A stretch of DNA of 64,000 bases from Chromobotia macracanthus. Taxonomy: Eukaryota; Chordata; Actinopteri; Cypriniformes; Botiidae. This document shows, piece by piece, positions 52,108-62,814 of this stretch. The notes below the pieces were generated by a model. The model was not told the DNA's origin. It saw only the letters and a list, made by a program, of their open reading frames with translations, and searched no databases. Position 1 is the first letter of the stretch; every line of letters begins with the position of its first letter. The stretch spans positions 7,766,001 through 7,830,000 of the forward strand of contig JAZGTH010000067.1 in the NCBI GenBank assembly GCA_036877525.1, written 5' to 3'. The position numbers were made by a program, and so were the translations under genes.

Positions 52108-52239
52108 GCGCTTAACAAGAAGAACACAGAGGCTGTGATAGCGGATCCTGACGCCTCATATGTCCTCACCCCTCACACAGAAGAAAAATATAAAAAAGTT
52201 AATGAAGAGTTTGATAATATGATGCGAAATCATAAAATC
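52108..52239 (+). CDS. MEF2A alternative exon, ALNKK type (muscle-type)
   Basis: The 44 codons begin ALNKK and continue with ASYVLTPHTEEKYKKVNEEF and DNMMRNHKI, closely matching the muscle-enriched alternative exon of MEF2A (SYVLTPHTEEKYKK is diagnostic against MEF2C and MEF2D). Splice sites are good (CACTGCAG, GTAAGT), with phase 0 at both ends. Residues 6-12 read NTEAVIA instead of the family's EHRGCDSP. The expected HRGCDS is present in the +1 frame at 52125-52142. One base is missing before it (GAA reduced to AA) and two after it (a CCN codon reduced to its last base), restoring the frame, so the exon is one codon short of the 45-codon mammalian version. The exon remains open and usable. 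Confidence 0.9.
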
Positions 52240-54482
52240 GTAAGTAAATGCAATGTTTTTGCTTGGCTTTGTAAGAAAGGAAACCCCCTCCCCCTTTTCA
52301 TTGCCTCACCCTGTAACCTCTCTCAACAAATAAAGACTTTTGTTTTTTTCGTTTTGTTGAAGTGCACTTTATTTCATTAATTTTGTAGCTTTTTCTCACC
52401 TAATAAGATCACATTGTTTTGGAGGTATTACAGTTAAGATATCTAATAACATTCTGTAATAAGTTCAGATTAATTTCTCAGAATACGTAGATGCACTTAT
52501 TAAATACAGTGGAGGTACAAAGTCAGAGACTACAAATAAAAATGCATTTATTGTGCATTGTTTAATTAAACACATTTTTATTACAAATTATATTAATTTA
52601 TAACTTTTTATAACTATATTAATAACTATTTTACAATAATTTAACAACAAAGTAATTTAGTAAAATAGCAATTTAAGTGGGAAGAATTTAATTAAAACAT
52701 TTTACAATTTTTTCTTTGCCAAACAAAAACATGGGCATGGACTTCATGTTTGTACTAAAACCTGATGATTCATGTTATTCAGTGTGATTTAGAAGGTTCC
52801 AATAAATCTTATGTGCTTCCTACAAAATAGTGCCAATCTTAAACATTTATTATTAATTGTACGTCATAGCGCCTCTTTTTATTTTTTTTATTCTGCAGCT
52901 TTATTTAGTTAAACTTTCTAAGACCATGTCTCTCGACTTTTGGACCCCACTGTATGTAATTAAATGCATAAATATGTAACGCAGTATATCTCTTAGGTGA
53001 TTCCTACAATCCACCTGCTGTCTAGAATATTGACAGATTCATTGGTTGAGAAATTGATGTGTTATTCCCAGCACTCACTCAAACATATCTGAAATTGAAT
53101 CTTTTCTATCAGCTGCTGAGCTTTGCCCAGGTCATGTGATGAAGAAGAACTGCTGTTGTATAATGACAGAGACTTTCTTACTGTTTCTCCTTCACTCATT
53201 AGAAACTATTTTTATTCTTACTCCTTCCTTTGGGTGGCAACACCAGGGTTTTGTTTGGTCGTCTCCTGGACAATTCCTTTAGTTCTTCCAGAACCCAGTA
53301 TCCTGCAATCAGACAGCTGAAACATTCAAGCCATGCCAAGTGACAGACACACAAATCTGTATGATTCTTAGTCACAAACTCTCATATATAAACAATTTTT
53401 GTGTTTATTTGTATATAATAAAACAATAGTGATCTTGTTGGTGGTGATCTGCACCTGATAAAGGGTGTTAAAACTTTTGAAAAAACCCAAAACTTTTTCA
53501 CTGCACAGAATGGACAAGCTACAGTTTTTTTGTATAATTATATACAAATTTAATAACACACTAATATTAATAACACACTAATATGTTCACTAACTGGCTG
53601 CACTGTTAAGTGAATGGAGGGCCTATTACTGCCCCTGCTCACATGCACTCTGTGGATAACCGTATGAATAGTCAGCAATGCACTGCCTGTTGATTTAAGA
53701 CACTACCTTTTGATACAGTCACATAATTGCCTGTAGCTATTTCAGCTCATTACACCAGAATGGGATTTTCAGACCAGTGTAAACCAATGATTAGACTTGA
53801 AAGGTAAACCTTTGTTAAGCCTAATTAAACCTATGTTTAATATATTGTGTTTTTGTTTTGTGTCTTTTGTTTTGCTCCGTAAAAAGGGCCAAGTGCAGTG
53901 CTGGCTATAGTCATGCTTGACTGAAGAGCTGTTTTAAAAAATATTGTCCAAATTTGCATGCCTTTATAATAGATCTCATCTCCAAGATGTTGTTTTATGT
54001 ATTAAACCTGGGTCAAAATTGGTGTTCCAAGCACAGTGAAAATGACTCCCAGTAGGAGAATCTTGTTTTCCAGGAGTATTTCTCACTTCATGCCGGGTTT
54101 TTTGACAGACCCAAGGTGATCCAGAGATCGCCCCCTCCTGATTGTGTTTTTCCACCCGGCAATCTATTTCCTGTTTTACTCCATTGTATGATAAAAGCAG
54201 CAAAACTCTGTGGTCATCTTTCACTCCTGTGGAAAGCCTGAAAAATATGTGCAGCGTGCCATTATGAGCCATTTAAACTGAATAAATCTAAACACTGCAA
54301 AGAACCAGCTGTATTCCATGATTGTGCTGTTTCTTATTAGCCGTGCTTATAGAGACATGAATCAGTTATGTGTGTGGATGTCAATTTTGATACAGGAGAT
54401 TTGGATTAAATATCACATGATGTTTTTTTAAAGTCTTGAGCTCTTTTACATAAAGACATGTATGTGTGTGCATCTCTTTCAG
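52240..54482 (+). other. mef2a intron after the alternative exons
   Basis: A 2.2 kb AT-rich intron with donor GTAAGT and acceptor CATCTCTTTCAG. It contains a perfect 17-bp tandem doubling at 53551-53584. No other feature was recognised. Confidence 0.85.
53551..53584. repeat. 17-bp perfect tandem duplication
   Basis: The unit TAATAACACACTAATAT occurs twice in direct succession without mismatch. Confidence 0.9.
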
Positions 54483-54712
54483 CCTACAGCCCTGCCCCAG
54501 CAGAACTTCTCCATGCATGTGGCTGTGCCAGTTCACAAACCCCAACGCCCATGTCCTACAACCCGGGCCTCTTTGGGCAGCCAGAACCTGTCAGCCGCCA
54601 CTTCCTCTCTGAGTGATGGTGCCATGCTGTCTCCACCTCAGGGTTCCCTGCACAGAAACGTTATTGGTCCGCCGTGGGCCTCCACAGAGGCCTCCCAGTA
54701 CAGGCAGTGCAG
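54483..54712 (+). CDS. MEF2A transactivation-region exon
   Basis: The exon starts after CTCTTTCAG and ends at GCAG before the donor GTTAGT. In phase 0 it reads PTALPQQNFSMHVAVPV, then SLGSQNLSAATSSLSDGAML, SPPQGSLHRNV. These match MEF2A (GLPPQNFSMSVTVPV, SLAASSTLTDSSMLSPPQTTLHRNV), in the activation region recruiting coactivators. Two internal parts are frame-shifted. Between V and SLGSQ the expected NPNA lies in frame +1 (54538-54549) and MSYNPG in frame +2 (54551-54568), after which the original frame returns. Near the end, PPQRPPSTGSA lies in frame +1 (54679-54711), so the phase-0 reading gives WASTEASQYRQC instead. The phase-0 frame has no stop. At 230 nt the exon is one base longer (or two shorter) than phase conservation predicts; the next exon compensates. 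Confidence 0.9.
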
Positions 54713-56530
54713 GTTAGTGCTATTCCCTTAACGTGCTTTAATTTCTACCACTTAAAAGTAGGGCGGTTTTTAATACTGTCACATCTTGGATTTTGTAATG
54801 GCTTATGTATTTCAAAAATGTTTTTCTTTTCTTTTTTTGTTTTCTGTGTTAATTCTTTGCTTTTAACATTCAATACAGATGTTGTTTTGTCTCAGATAGT
54901 GAGATCTGACAAGGAAGTAACAATGAAACAGTCATGTTTTTTTTTTTCCCAGCTGCTATGCACAGACATCTGTATGGTTCTTGAAATTGCTTTGTGTTTC
55001 ACACCTTCTCAACACTGGCATGGTGGAACGGAAGTGAGATCAATTAGTAGTCTCCTGGAAGTGGTCTCCATGACGACAGCAGGCTTTAATACCGTCTGAT
55101 CTGCTCTTTAAGCTGTGGTCTGACAGCAGTGGGCTCTGTGGCTGGGTAGCACCAGGCGCAGTGTGAAGTGTAAGAGACAGACAGGCTGCGAAATCGAAAG
55201 CAAAACGAGTGTTTTACAAACAGTGAATACATTTTGATGTATTTTCATAAACATTTATCATGACAGCAAAACACAAATGCGATGGAAATACACAGATAAT
55301 TGCATCTGTAGATTTACACTGAAATTTTATGATAAACCTTGTAACCTGTAAATCAAGTAAATAGCTGTTTTGAATTTGGCCCTTATGCGCTTTATACATC
55401 TTAAAGTTAAAACAATGTTAAATGCATGTTTTTCTGTACTGGACACATTAGTCATCCTTTATCTCTGTTGCTATGTAGGAGGGAGGCATGATGGTAGTAG
55501 AGTGCAAAAACACTGCTACACTCATCGTTGCAAAAGTGTTTGATGTTCCAACAACACCATTACTGACCTCAGCAATACTTAACCACTCACCTCCACAGGC
55601 CAGCACATGCTCTCTGGAGTTTACACTCCACAGCACAAATACTGCTTGAAATCAGGATGGCAAGATTCGTTGTAGCATTTCTTGTATAACTGACTTAAGA
55701 GAGATGTTCTGGTTCAGGTTCGATTGTATTTGCATTTTTATTCTTTGATGTTAGTGAGCTAGGATCACTTACCTTTGATTGCCTTGAGATGAACAAGATG
55801 CGAGATCTATTTATTACAACCAATATAGACAGTTCATGAAAAAATGACAGTAGAAAATCTTTGCTGCTAGAAAACAGGAACTAAACTAGATTAATTAACA
55901 AGGAAAAAAATGTGAGTGGTGCATTTGCAGAAATTGCATGATAGGGTGTTGTGGGTGGTTGCTAGGCATTGCTTTGCAGTTGCTAGGTATTTTATTACAT
56001 TGTTTATAGATTACTACGGTGTCCAAGGATATTGGTTTGTGATTACAAAGATTTTTTGAATTTTTAGCATGTTGTTATGCCGTTGCTAAGGTATTCTGGA
56101 TGGTTGCTGTGGTGTTTGAAAGTCTGTATAATTTTTGTCCTTTAATGTAATTGCATAGTATTATTTTCTCAACCATTTTATCGACCACCGGGTGAAAATG
56201 AATTCTGATTGCTTAGAAAAGTAACAACACCTCTACTCAGCCCATGCTTTGGGGTATCATTTTAGGTTGGTGAATGCCCAAAAACAGTGCCGTTTAGGAG
56301 TTCTGCACACAAAACTATATGCCCTATAAACAGTAAAAAAATAGTGATGTGTGTTTTTGCAGATTATCAGTTGTCATTCTAAAAATGCTGGAAAATTTTT
56401 ATTTGTTTGATATGCTAAATAGAGGAGGGTGCTGTATGTGAGGGCTGGCCATCACGGCGCACATGTACTCACACATTCTGGAGATGAAGGATACAGATGG
56501 TTAATCATCTCATTTTGTGCATCTCATTAG
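54713..56530 (+). other. mef2a intron
   Basis: A 1.8 kb intron with donor GTTAGT and acceptor ATCTCATTAG. It holds a degenerate minisatellite-like region (about 55940-56115). No other exon was recognised. Confidence 0.8.
55940..56115. repeat. Degenerate GTTGCTAGG-type minisatellite
   Basis: Words of the form GGTTGCTAGGCATTGC, AGTTGCTAGGTATT, CCGTTGCTAAGGTATT and GGTTGCTGTGGTGTT recur irregularly. This resembles the GGTTGCTAGG satellites common in fish introns. The copies have diverged and the repeat is probably old. Confidence 0.5.
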
Positions 56531-56590
56531 TGACATGCTGGGCACCCCAGAGCTCGCAGTGCCAAATGGCATCGGCTCCAGCCCAGCGGG
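56531..56590 (+). CDS. MEF2A transactivation-region exon, short
   Basis: After the acceptor CTCATTAG the exon reads, in the frame open from upstream, DMLGTPELAVPNGIGSSPAG (the last Gly split by the donor GTGAGT). It matches MEF2A GMLSTTDLTVPNGAGSSPVG. Joined to the previous exon the codon at the junction is AGT (AG from 54711-54712 plus T). The family pattern (STGNAG followed by GML) predicts one additional G at the start of this exon. That missing base exactly cancels the +1 shift in the previous exon, so the VPNG block is back in the main frame. The gene continues beyond the window: the exon for RASPNL and the C-terminal activation domain and nuclear localisation signal were not found by 64000. 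Confidence 0.88.
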
Positions 56591-59500
56591 GTGAGTCCTC
56601 AGGGTGACTGCACCAGCCACGCCTGAGCTCCTGAATCAATAGATGTATGTTTTGCTGGGATTTCTGGATGCTGTTTTAAGTTGCTGGTTCTATAATTGAA
56701 TGATTGATGCTTTGATTTGTAATAGGGGGATATCATAATATTGGCCCCTGCTCCCCATTTGATCAGATAGTCAAGTCTCCTCATTGTTTCTTCTCTGCTT
56801 AGAAAACAACCAGCATGTTACAGTAGAGCACACCATCCCCTCCTCTCTCTCTTGATATTTGGAAATCTAGGCCAAACTGTTATGAGCTAGTGATGGATGT
56901 CGTGGAGTGACTATGCCCTTTATAAGGACATCAGAAGGATGTTATCAAGTGTTTTTCTATGGCTTCTCAAAAAATGGCATATTATGATTATCATTTAAAA
57001 AAAACATCAGAGGTTGTGTCATGGACCTTTGAGCTGCATTTTCTGTCAAGATGGAAGAGCATTAAGTTGTGTTACAGGGATTCTGTGGTCGTGTTGCGGT
57101 TTCGAGGGTGAGGGGAGCCGTTTGATTGAGCGGCTGTAAACAGTCATGTGATGACGGAAAATGAGCGGCAGCTGCGGCGTCTCTGCCCTGCTGCTTGTGT
57201 GTACACACACTGTCAAGTCATGAAGGGACGCGCACAAGGTCATCTGTCCAACTGTTCCTCCCTGACAGTTACAAATACAAGGGTTGCCTCCATTCTTTAG
57301 CGGGCTGCTCTGTCTATGTCACCAGTGAAGCAGGGCTACTTTTTCAACATTACAAAGCACCCCAGCACCAGAGCTTGACTGCTGTAACAGCCAGGCCCGA
57401 GAGATTCATGCTCTCTCATGTGAACTTGAAGGTTTCTCCTGCCTAATTTGTTTTTCCTGGAAAACTTTGTGAATATGCAGCCATCATCAGGGAGAGGGCC
57501 CATTAGGTCCCCCCTGTAGTGCGCTCTACTCAGGGGGCTTTGGTGGGGCACTTCTACAAAGGCAACAGGCCTGTGCATAAGGTTTAAGGTTCCTTTGTGC
57601 CTGCGTATGTTTTGCAATTGAGCAAAACAGTTAACTGTGTTCCAGCAGCTGATTCAGACAGGCAGGTAAATAAACTCAGCATTTCCTTTAAGGCCTGAAG
57701 TTTTTGCCTCCCATCCCTCCTGCCCCCTTTTGAGTTTCCTTCCCCTATTGACAGGCATCTGTTTTCCTGGTACTGTGTCAGTCCTTAGACGGGTTGGTGT
57801 AAGCCTGCTAAATGCCTGACCCAGCAGAACTCTGCAAGCATTTGGACCATGACATCCCTCTAAGGCACAATGACCAGGCAACCTGTCATAAGCATTCTGT
57901 GGTGCTGAGAGGCAGGGACAGGTGGGATTTAACCATCTTAGCCAGCTGCCCTTATGCATACATAGATTTGCTTACTGAGTGTGACCGTATCTCACTCAAT
58001 TGAATACACAGTAGGACACCATAAGAATAATATTGACTTTCCTATGAGACAGTGTATAACAGTCAGAGTTTTTATGGTAATGAATACCTCAGTATATATT
58101 TTTATAGGCACAGTAACATGGAGCAGAATTTATTGCCATTATGCACCCACAGTTTTTTCTTTCTGTTAGTCTTTAGTAATTCTCAGACATTTCTGAGTCA
58201 CTCCTCACTAACATAGTCCCTGTGGGGCAGTTTTATGTCTCTGTACAAATAACATTCAGAGATCTGAAACGGGTGTTGCTAGACATACAGTAAATGGCAT
58301 CTGTGCTTTAGCCGACAAGTGCTGTGTCCTAATGCAAAGATTCGTATGTAAATGATTCAAAACAGAATACTTTTCAGATGTTTAAACTTGGCTGTTAATG
58401 CTGTCTTCATAGCTTGGTGTAAAAAAAACAGATAAGAGAATACCATTTTTTAAAGCAGGAATACAGATTAAAGAAACTTTGGCAGTACATTTTCTGATAA
58501 ATGATGTTAAATGTAATAAAATATAGAAATAATAGAAATAAAAAACAATAGCAAATAGAATTGTTTAATAGAACAAATACAATTGCAGCTGTATGTCATT
58601 GATTATATATTTTAGGAGCCAGGGAATGCTTACTTTGTGATTAACTTGACCTGTACTGTTTGGTACTTAACATAAATGTCATCCCACAGTTTTGACTTCT
58701 AACAGGTGACAAGACTTCCATGTCCATGGGCAGACAGAACGCAGCAGGTAGCCAAGTACAGCACAAGGAGCTTCTCGGGAAACGTTACTTTGCTAAATGC
58801 AGTGAAACTGGCATAGGTGAGGGATAGAGAATTAAATTTAGGTACTGGATGTACAGTGCTCAGTTGGCAGTGACATTAAGGGGTGTGGTGAAGGAGCGTG
58901 TGCCCAAGGATCTCAGGGCTTTGGCTGTCTGGTCACATAGCGGAGGCCTTTGCCTTTTTGATCACATAACGCAGTTGTTGTTTGTTCTTAAACATTCTGA
59001 CCAGCGTGGCTGCTTTGGAGAGGAACAACTTTAGTGCTCCTGTCAGATGGCCATTCCTTGCATACTTGATTTTTACAAGCACAAGGCACAGGGAGAGCAG
59101 GGACATCTCAGAGCACAATGCTTTTGAGCACCCCAGCTCACGGCACTCTTCCTCCTCTGCTGTCTCCCCTGTGTAGAGCGACCTCATATTGCCTGAATGA
59201 GTTGAGCAGAATGCTCTGATCACCAGTTAAGCCAAAGAATGGTGAAGAGGGATCCAAACGTTAATCCAAGCACATACACTGACTCTCCACTTCAAGGAAA
59301 GAAAGCTTTTTCTCCATGTTGACATGCCCAGCTGGGGTGCAAACGAATCTTTTGTTTGTGAAATATCAGACTCTTGTTGTAGCACTATCTATTTTTTTCT
59401 TTTGGAATAGTTTGGTGTGTTACCTAACCATGTACAGTTGCTGGAGGTCATGATGACTCATCAGCACTCTGTAACAAAATGGCTTAGTTTGCTCGCAGAG

Positions 59501-61129
59501 TTTCTGTTATGGTAGAGCACCAAAGTTCCAGTCAAATGTTTGGTTTTGGATCATCTTCATTTTAGGTTTCATTTTGCTCTCGACTGGTGCATGCAACAGA
59601 AGGCCTAGATTCTGTTAAATCAGCCAGATCTCATTGTTGACTAACAATTTATTGGCAGTGTTTTTTATTGACATGGAGAAATGTTCAAATAGCAAATTCC
59701 TAAAAATGAAACCAAACCATTTAGCAGTCTTCATACAGATTATATATACTTATAAGCGCTATGCAGACACTTGCAGTTGTACTTGTACTCTACATTAATA
59801 CAATGACATATTGCAATTCTTTTTTACAGTACATACTTGTGATTCTTATATGAATATATATTTATTATGTCTTAATGTGGTCAGTTTGCTGTATTAGACA
59901 AAAGTTTGTGTGTTTGCTGCAGTATCAGTTGATCTGTTAATTGAATCACAATTTAAAACATGTAAAATATGTTATCAGGTAGTTGGTGATACCATACACA
60001 ATATATTGGTTTTTTTATAATGGAACAGTGAATGTGAGTGAATTTCATTGGCATAAATCACTTTTTCCCACAGTATAGTGTTTTGATCCTAATATCTTTC
60101 GCTATATGGATCACAATGTACTTTCCTAATACTGATTTTGACATTTGCTGTGCAGTTGGATGGCTGCCTTGAAATCAGAAAAAGGTCAAAAGTTTAGTAC
60201 ATTCTAAGCCTGAATGAGAAAACTGGCAGCTATGGCAAGGCTGGCTGTAGACATCAGTCTATAGATGCTTTAGTTGAGTTTTTTTAGCTAGTTGTCCCAG
60301 CTCAATGCAGCGGCTGTCCTGGTTCTTTATCACAGGTTGTGTGTGTGCGCACTTCTGTGTGTGTGTGTAAAGGCGAAATGGATACAGCGTAGCACAACCC
60401 ACTCATGGCTGAAGAGCCTGCAGTTTCAGAAGGTGAACTAGTCCTTGATGCTTTGTGTCTCAATCTTTTGATCCAGGAGACTTCGATCATCTCTGTCTTA
60501 ACAGCACCACTTCTAAGGTCTGTCTAAGCATTTGTATTTCACAGTTGTAGAAAGTCAAAGGTGGAGAAACTACAGTGAAATAACTGGTGTGCCCAAACTT
60601 AAAGACATAAAGACTTTTAACATTACATAGGCAAAGTACAATATACATACGTTTATCTTGGATTTTTGGCGTAATGCATGAATAAGGAATTGGAAGGTGA
60701 CATACCACAAAGACTTAAAAAAGACCCCAGATGTAAAAGTTAAATGTGATTTTGTCTTTGGATCACAGAGGTGTGGTTGATACATTAGAAGACAGATCCC
60801 ACACATTCAATTAGTGAATTACAATAAACTTGGCACTACAAGACTTTCGTGTCAGAAAAACACTCCTTATTCAAGCTGACAAGAACCAGCTCCCCGCCTT
60901 GCAGATTACACCAAAGCTCCTAATGCACGATGGTGCATGTTAAAGAAGAAGTGATGCAAACATAATTGTTCCAGAAATACATCATTTATGTTTTGATGAG
61001 CACCAATTAGCAAATGTGATGAGCTGATCTTTAATTCAGTTTTGAGTGTGATGCAGCGTACACAGATGTGCTTTTATTGTTCAGCACCTTCTTTAAAACG
61101 AGGCATTGTTTCAGAGAGCTTTCTGAGTT

Positions 61130-61700
61130 GTCTCTCTGTTATGTGATCTTGCCTGGAAGCTGCCCAGCTTCCGTCATTAATACTCAAGAATTAGTACGCT
61201 TTTGAAGAGCAATTACAAGCCCTGCTTGTGTATAAGAGGAATGTTTTTTCGGAAAGAGCGTTTATGTGCCAGTTTCTTTGCCGTGTCTTAAGTTCATGCC
61301 ATCCAGATCTCTTAATAGCGTCTCCTTGTTTCAATTCCTTGTAGAGGCATTATAAATTATATTTATTTTTTGTACAAAAGGGCTCTCCAAGTAAAATATG
61401 AATTGGATTTTCCTGGCAATGGCAGCTGGAACTCTTTCCCCAGCTCACATTGTTCCTGTGCATGATTTCGGAGCCAAAAACAATATGGCTGCACCCGTTA
61501 AAGAGGTGCTGTTCAGCCTCATTAATTAAGACTATAATTAAAATTTGGACTCTGTTCCTCTTAATCTATTAGGAAGGCGAAGCTTTGATTCTGAAATCCA
61601 TTAGTCTTGCCTCATTCATGCATACTTTTCCCTTTCAAGACACTGCGTTGCTCAAGGTAATGATGACTTATTAATCGTTAGGACTCATCTTGTGCTTGTC
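61130..61700. promoter_or_regulatory. Candidate conserved intronic enhancer block
   Basis: More than 500 bases with balanced composition, no simple repeats and dense TAAT-type sites: GTCATTAATACTCAAG, GAGCAATTACAAGC, CCTCATTAATTAAGAC, CATTAGTCTTGCC, TTATTAATCGTTAGG. It also has an A/T-rich GCATTATAAATTATAT. This is the strongest enhancer-like texture in the window. No alignment is available to prove conservation. Confidence 0.3.
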
Positions 61701-62223
61701 AAAACAGCCTGCCTTTGAAAGAAAACTAATTATTTGTTTTTAAAAGCAGGCTGTTATGTAACCATGCTCCCAAAGGATCCAGCATTACTCAGAGCTGAGT
61801 AAGAGACTTTAGTTAAAAAAATTAAACTGCATTGTTAGACAGCAATGTGATAACGTACCACTCATCTGTATTCTGTGATCATTTAAGTATTTTGACACTG
61901 GGCATGAGAAGAATATGAAAAGATTCAATGTGGGACGTTGACAGATCTTTTAGAAGCAAGAGGGATGGGGTGCTGGTAACAACTTCGAACCAGAGCAGTT
62001 ATGCTTCAGAAGGCCTCTGTAAGCACATTTCATTTCAGAACAGACACCCTTTTCAGATGGCATTTCAGTGTATGATCTCATCCTTCCTCCTTTGGATCAT
62101 TATCAGAGTAATGTATTTGATATGTATTTACAGTAATTAGAATATGTTTTCCTCCCTCTTAAGTCTGGTTTCACACATCCAGGGCTACATCTGTGCTATT
62201 TCCTGTTAATTGAGTAAACATTT

Positions 62224-62556
62224 ACAGTACCAGTCAAAAGTTTGGACACATCTTTTTCATTTTTTATTAGTGCTATTTTAAAATATTAGTAAAGTCATCA
62301 GATTCATACATAAATGGACATGAGAATTATGTAGGGAACCAAAAATGTTAAACAAAAACAAAGCCGTCTAATATTTTAGATTCTTCAAAGCAGCCGTCCT
62401 GTTCTTAGATTACAGCTCTGCACACTCCAGGCATTTTGTCAGCTAACTTTATGAGGTACCCACCTGGGATGCTTTTTAAACAGCAATAAAGACTTTCCAT
62501 GTATGCTGAATACCTGTTGGCTCCTTCGATATGCAGTCCAATCACTCAGGCATTTA
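62224..62556 (+). mobile_element. Tc1-like transposon fragment (5' end)
   Basis: Starts with ACAGTACCAGTCAAAAGTTT, the terminal sequence of a very common fish Tc1-type element. It continues with recognisable words of that element (AGATTCTTCAAAGCAGCC, TTTGTCAGCTAACTTTATGA, and ATGCTGAATACCTGTTGGCT). Most of the transposase region and the other end are missing, and the copy is several percent or more diverged. Confidence 0.75.
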
Positions 62557-62559
62557 ACT

Positions 62560-62814
62560 GGTTCTCTCAGTTATCAAAATGTAATGTTAGTAGAACTTTT
62601 TAACTTTTATATTATATATATCAGCAACATTATTCTTTAGTTGTTCATGGAATGTTTTAAAAAGTTACACATTTCCTAATTATTGTTCTCATAACAAAGC
62701 AATAACGTTAATACAACGTCTGAAAAACTGGACATTTTGAACGTTCCTAGAACATTCAAGTTTTTATTAATGGAAACATTAGGAAATGTCCTTACAGCCT
62801 AAAATTGTTTTCCC
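62560..62814 (-). mobile_element. Third MITE copy, diverged
   Basis: The complement matches the 32630-32990 element: AAAAACTGGACATTTTGAAC and CAGCCTAAAATTGTT here correspond to GTTCAAAATGTCCAGTTTTT and AACAATTTTAGGTTG there. The terminus has decayed from GTTAGCTGGG to GTTTTCCCA, and the opposite terminus is missing. It lies immediately next to the Tc1 fragment. Confidence 0.75.

Noticed and set aside
54674..55099. 141-codon open frame overlapping the end of a mef2a exon
   Set aside because: Only its first few codons overlap the exon, in a third frame; the rest is intron sequence past the GTTAGT donor.
58706..58817. Possible next mef2a exon between CTAACAG and GTGAGG
   Set aside because: None of the three frames gives the expected MEF2A peptide (RASPNL, KSPPPP, RKPDLRV) and the frames that are open show no MEF2 similarity.
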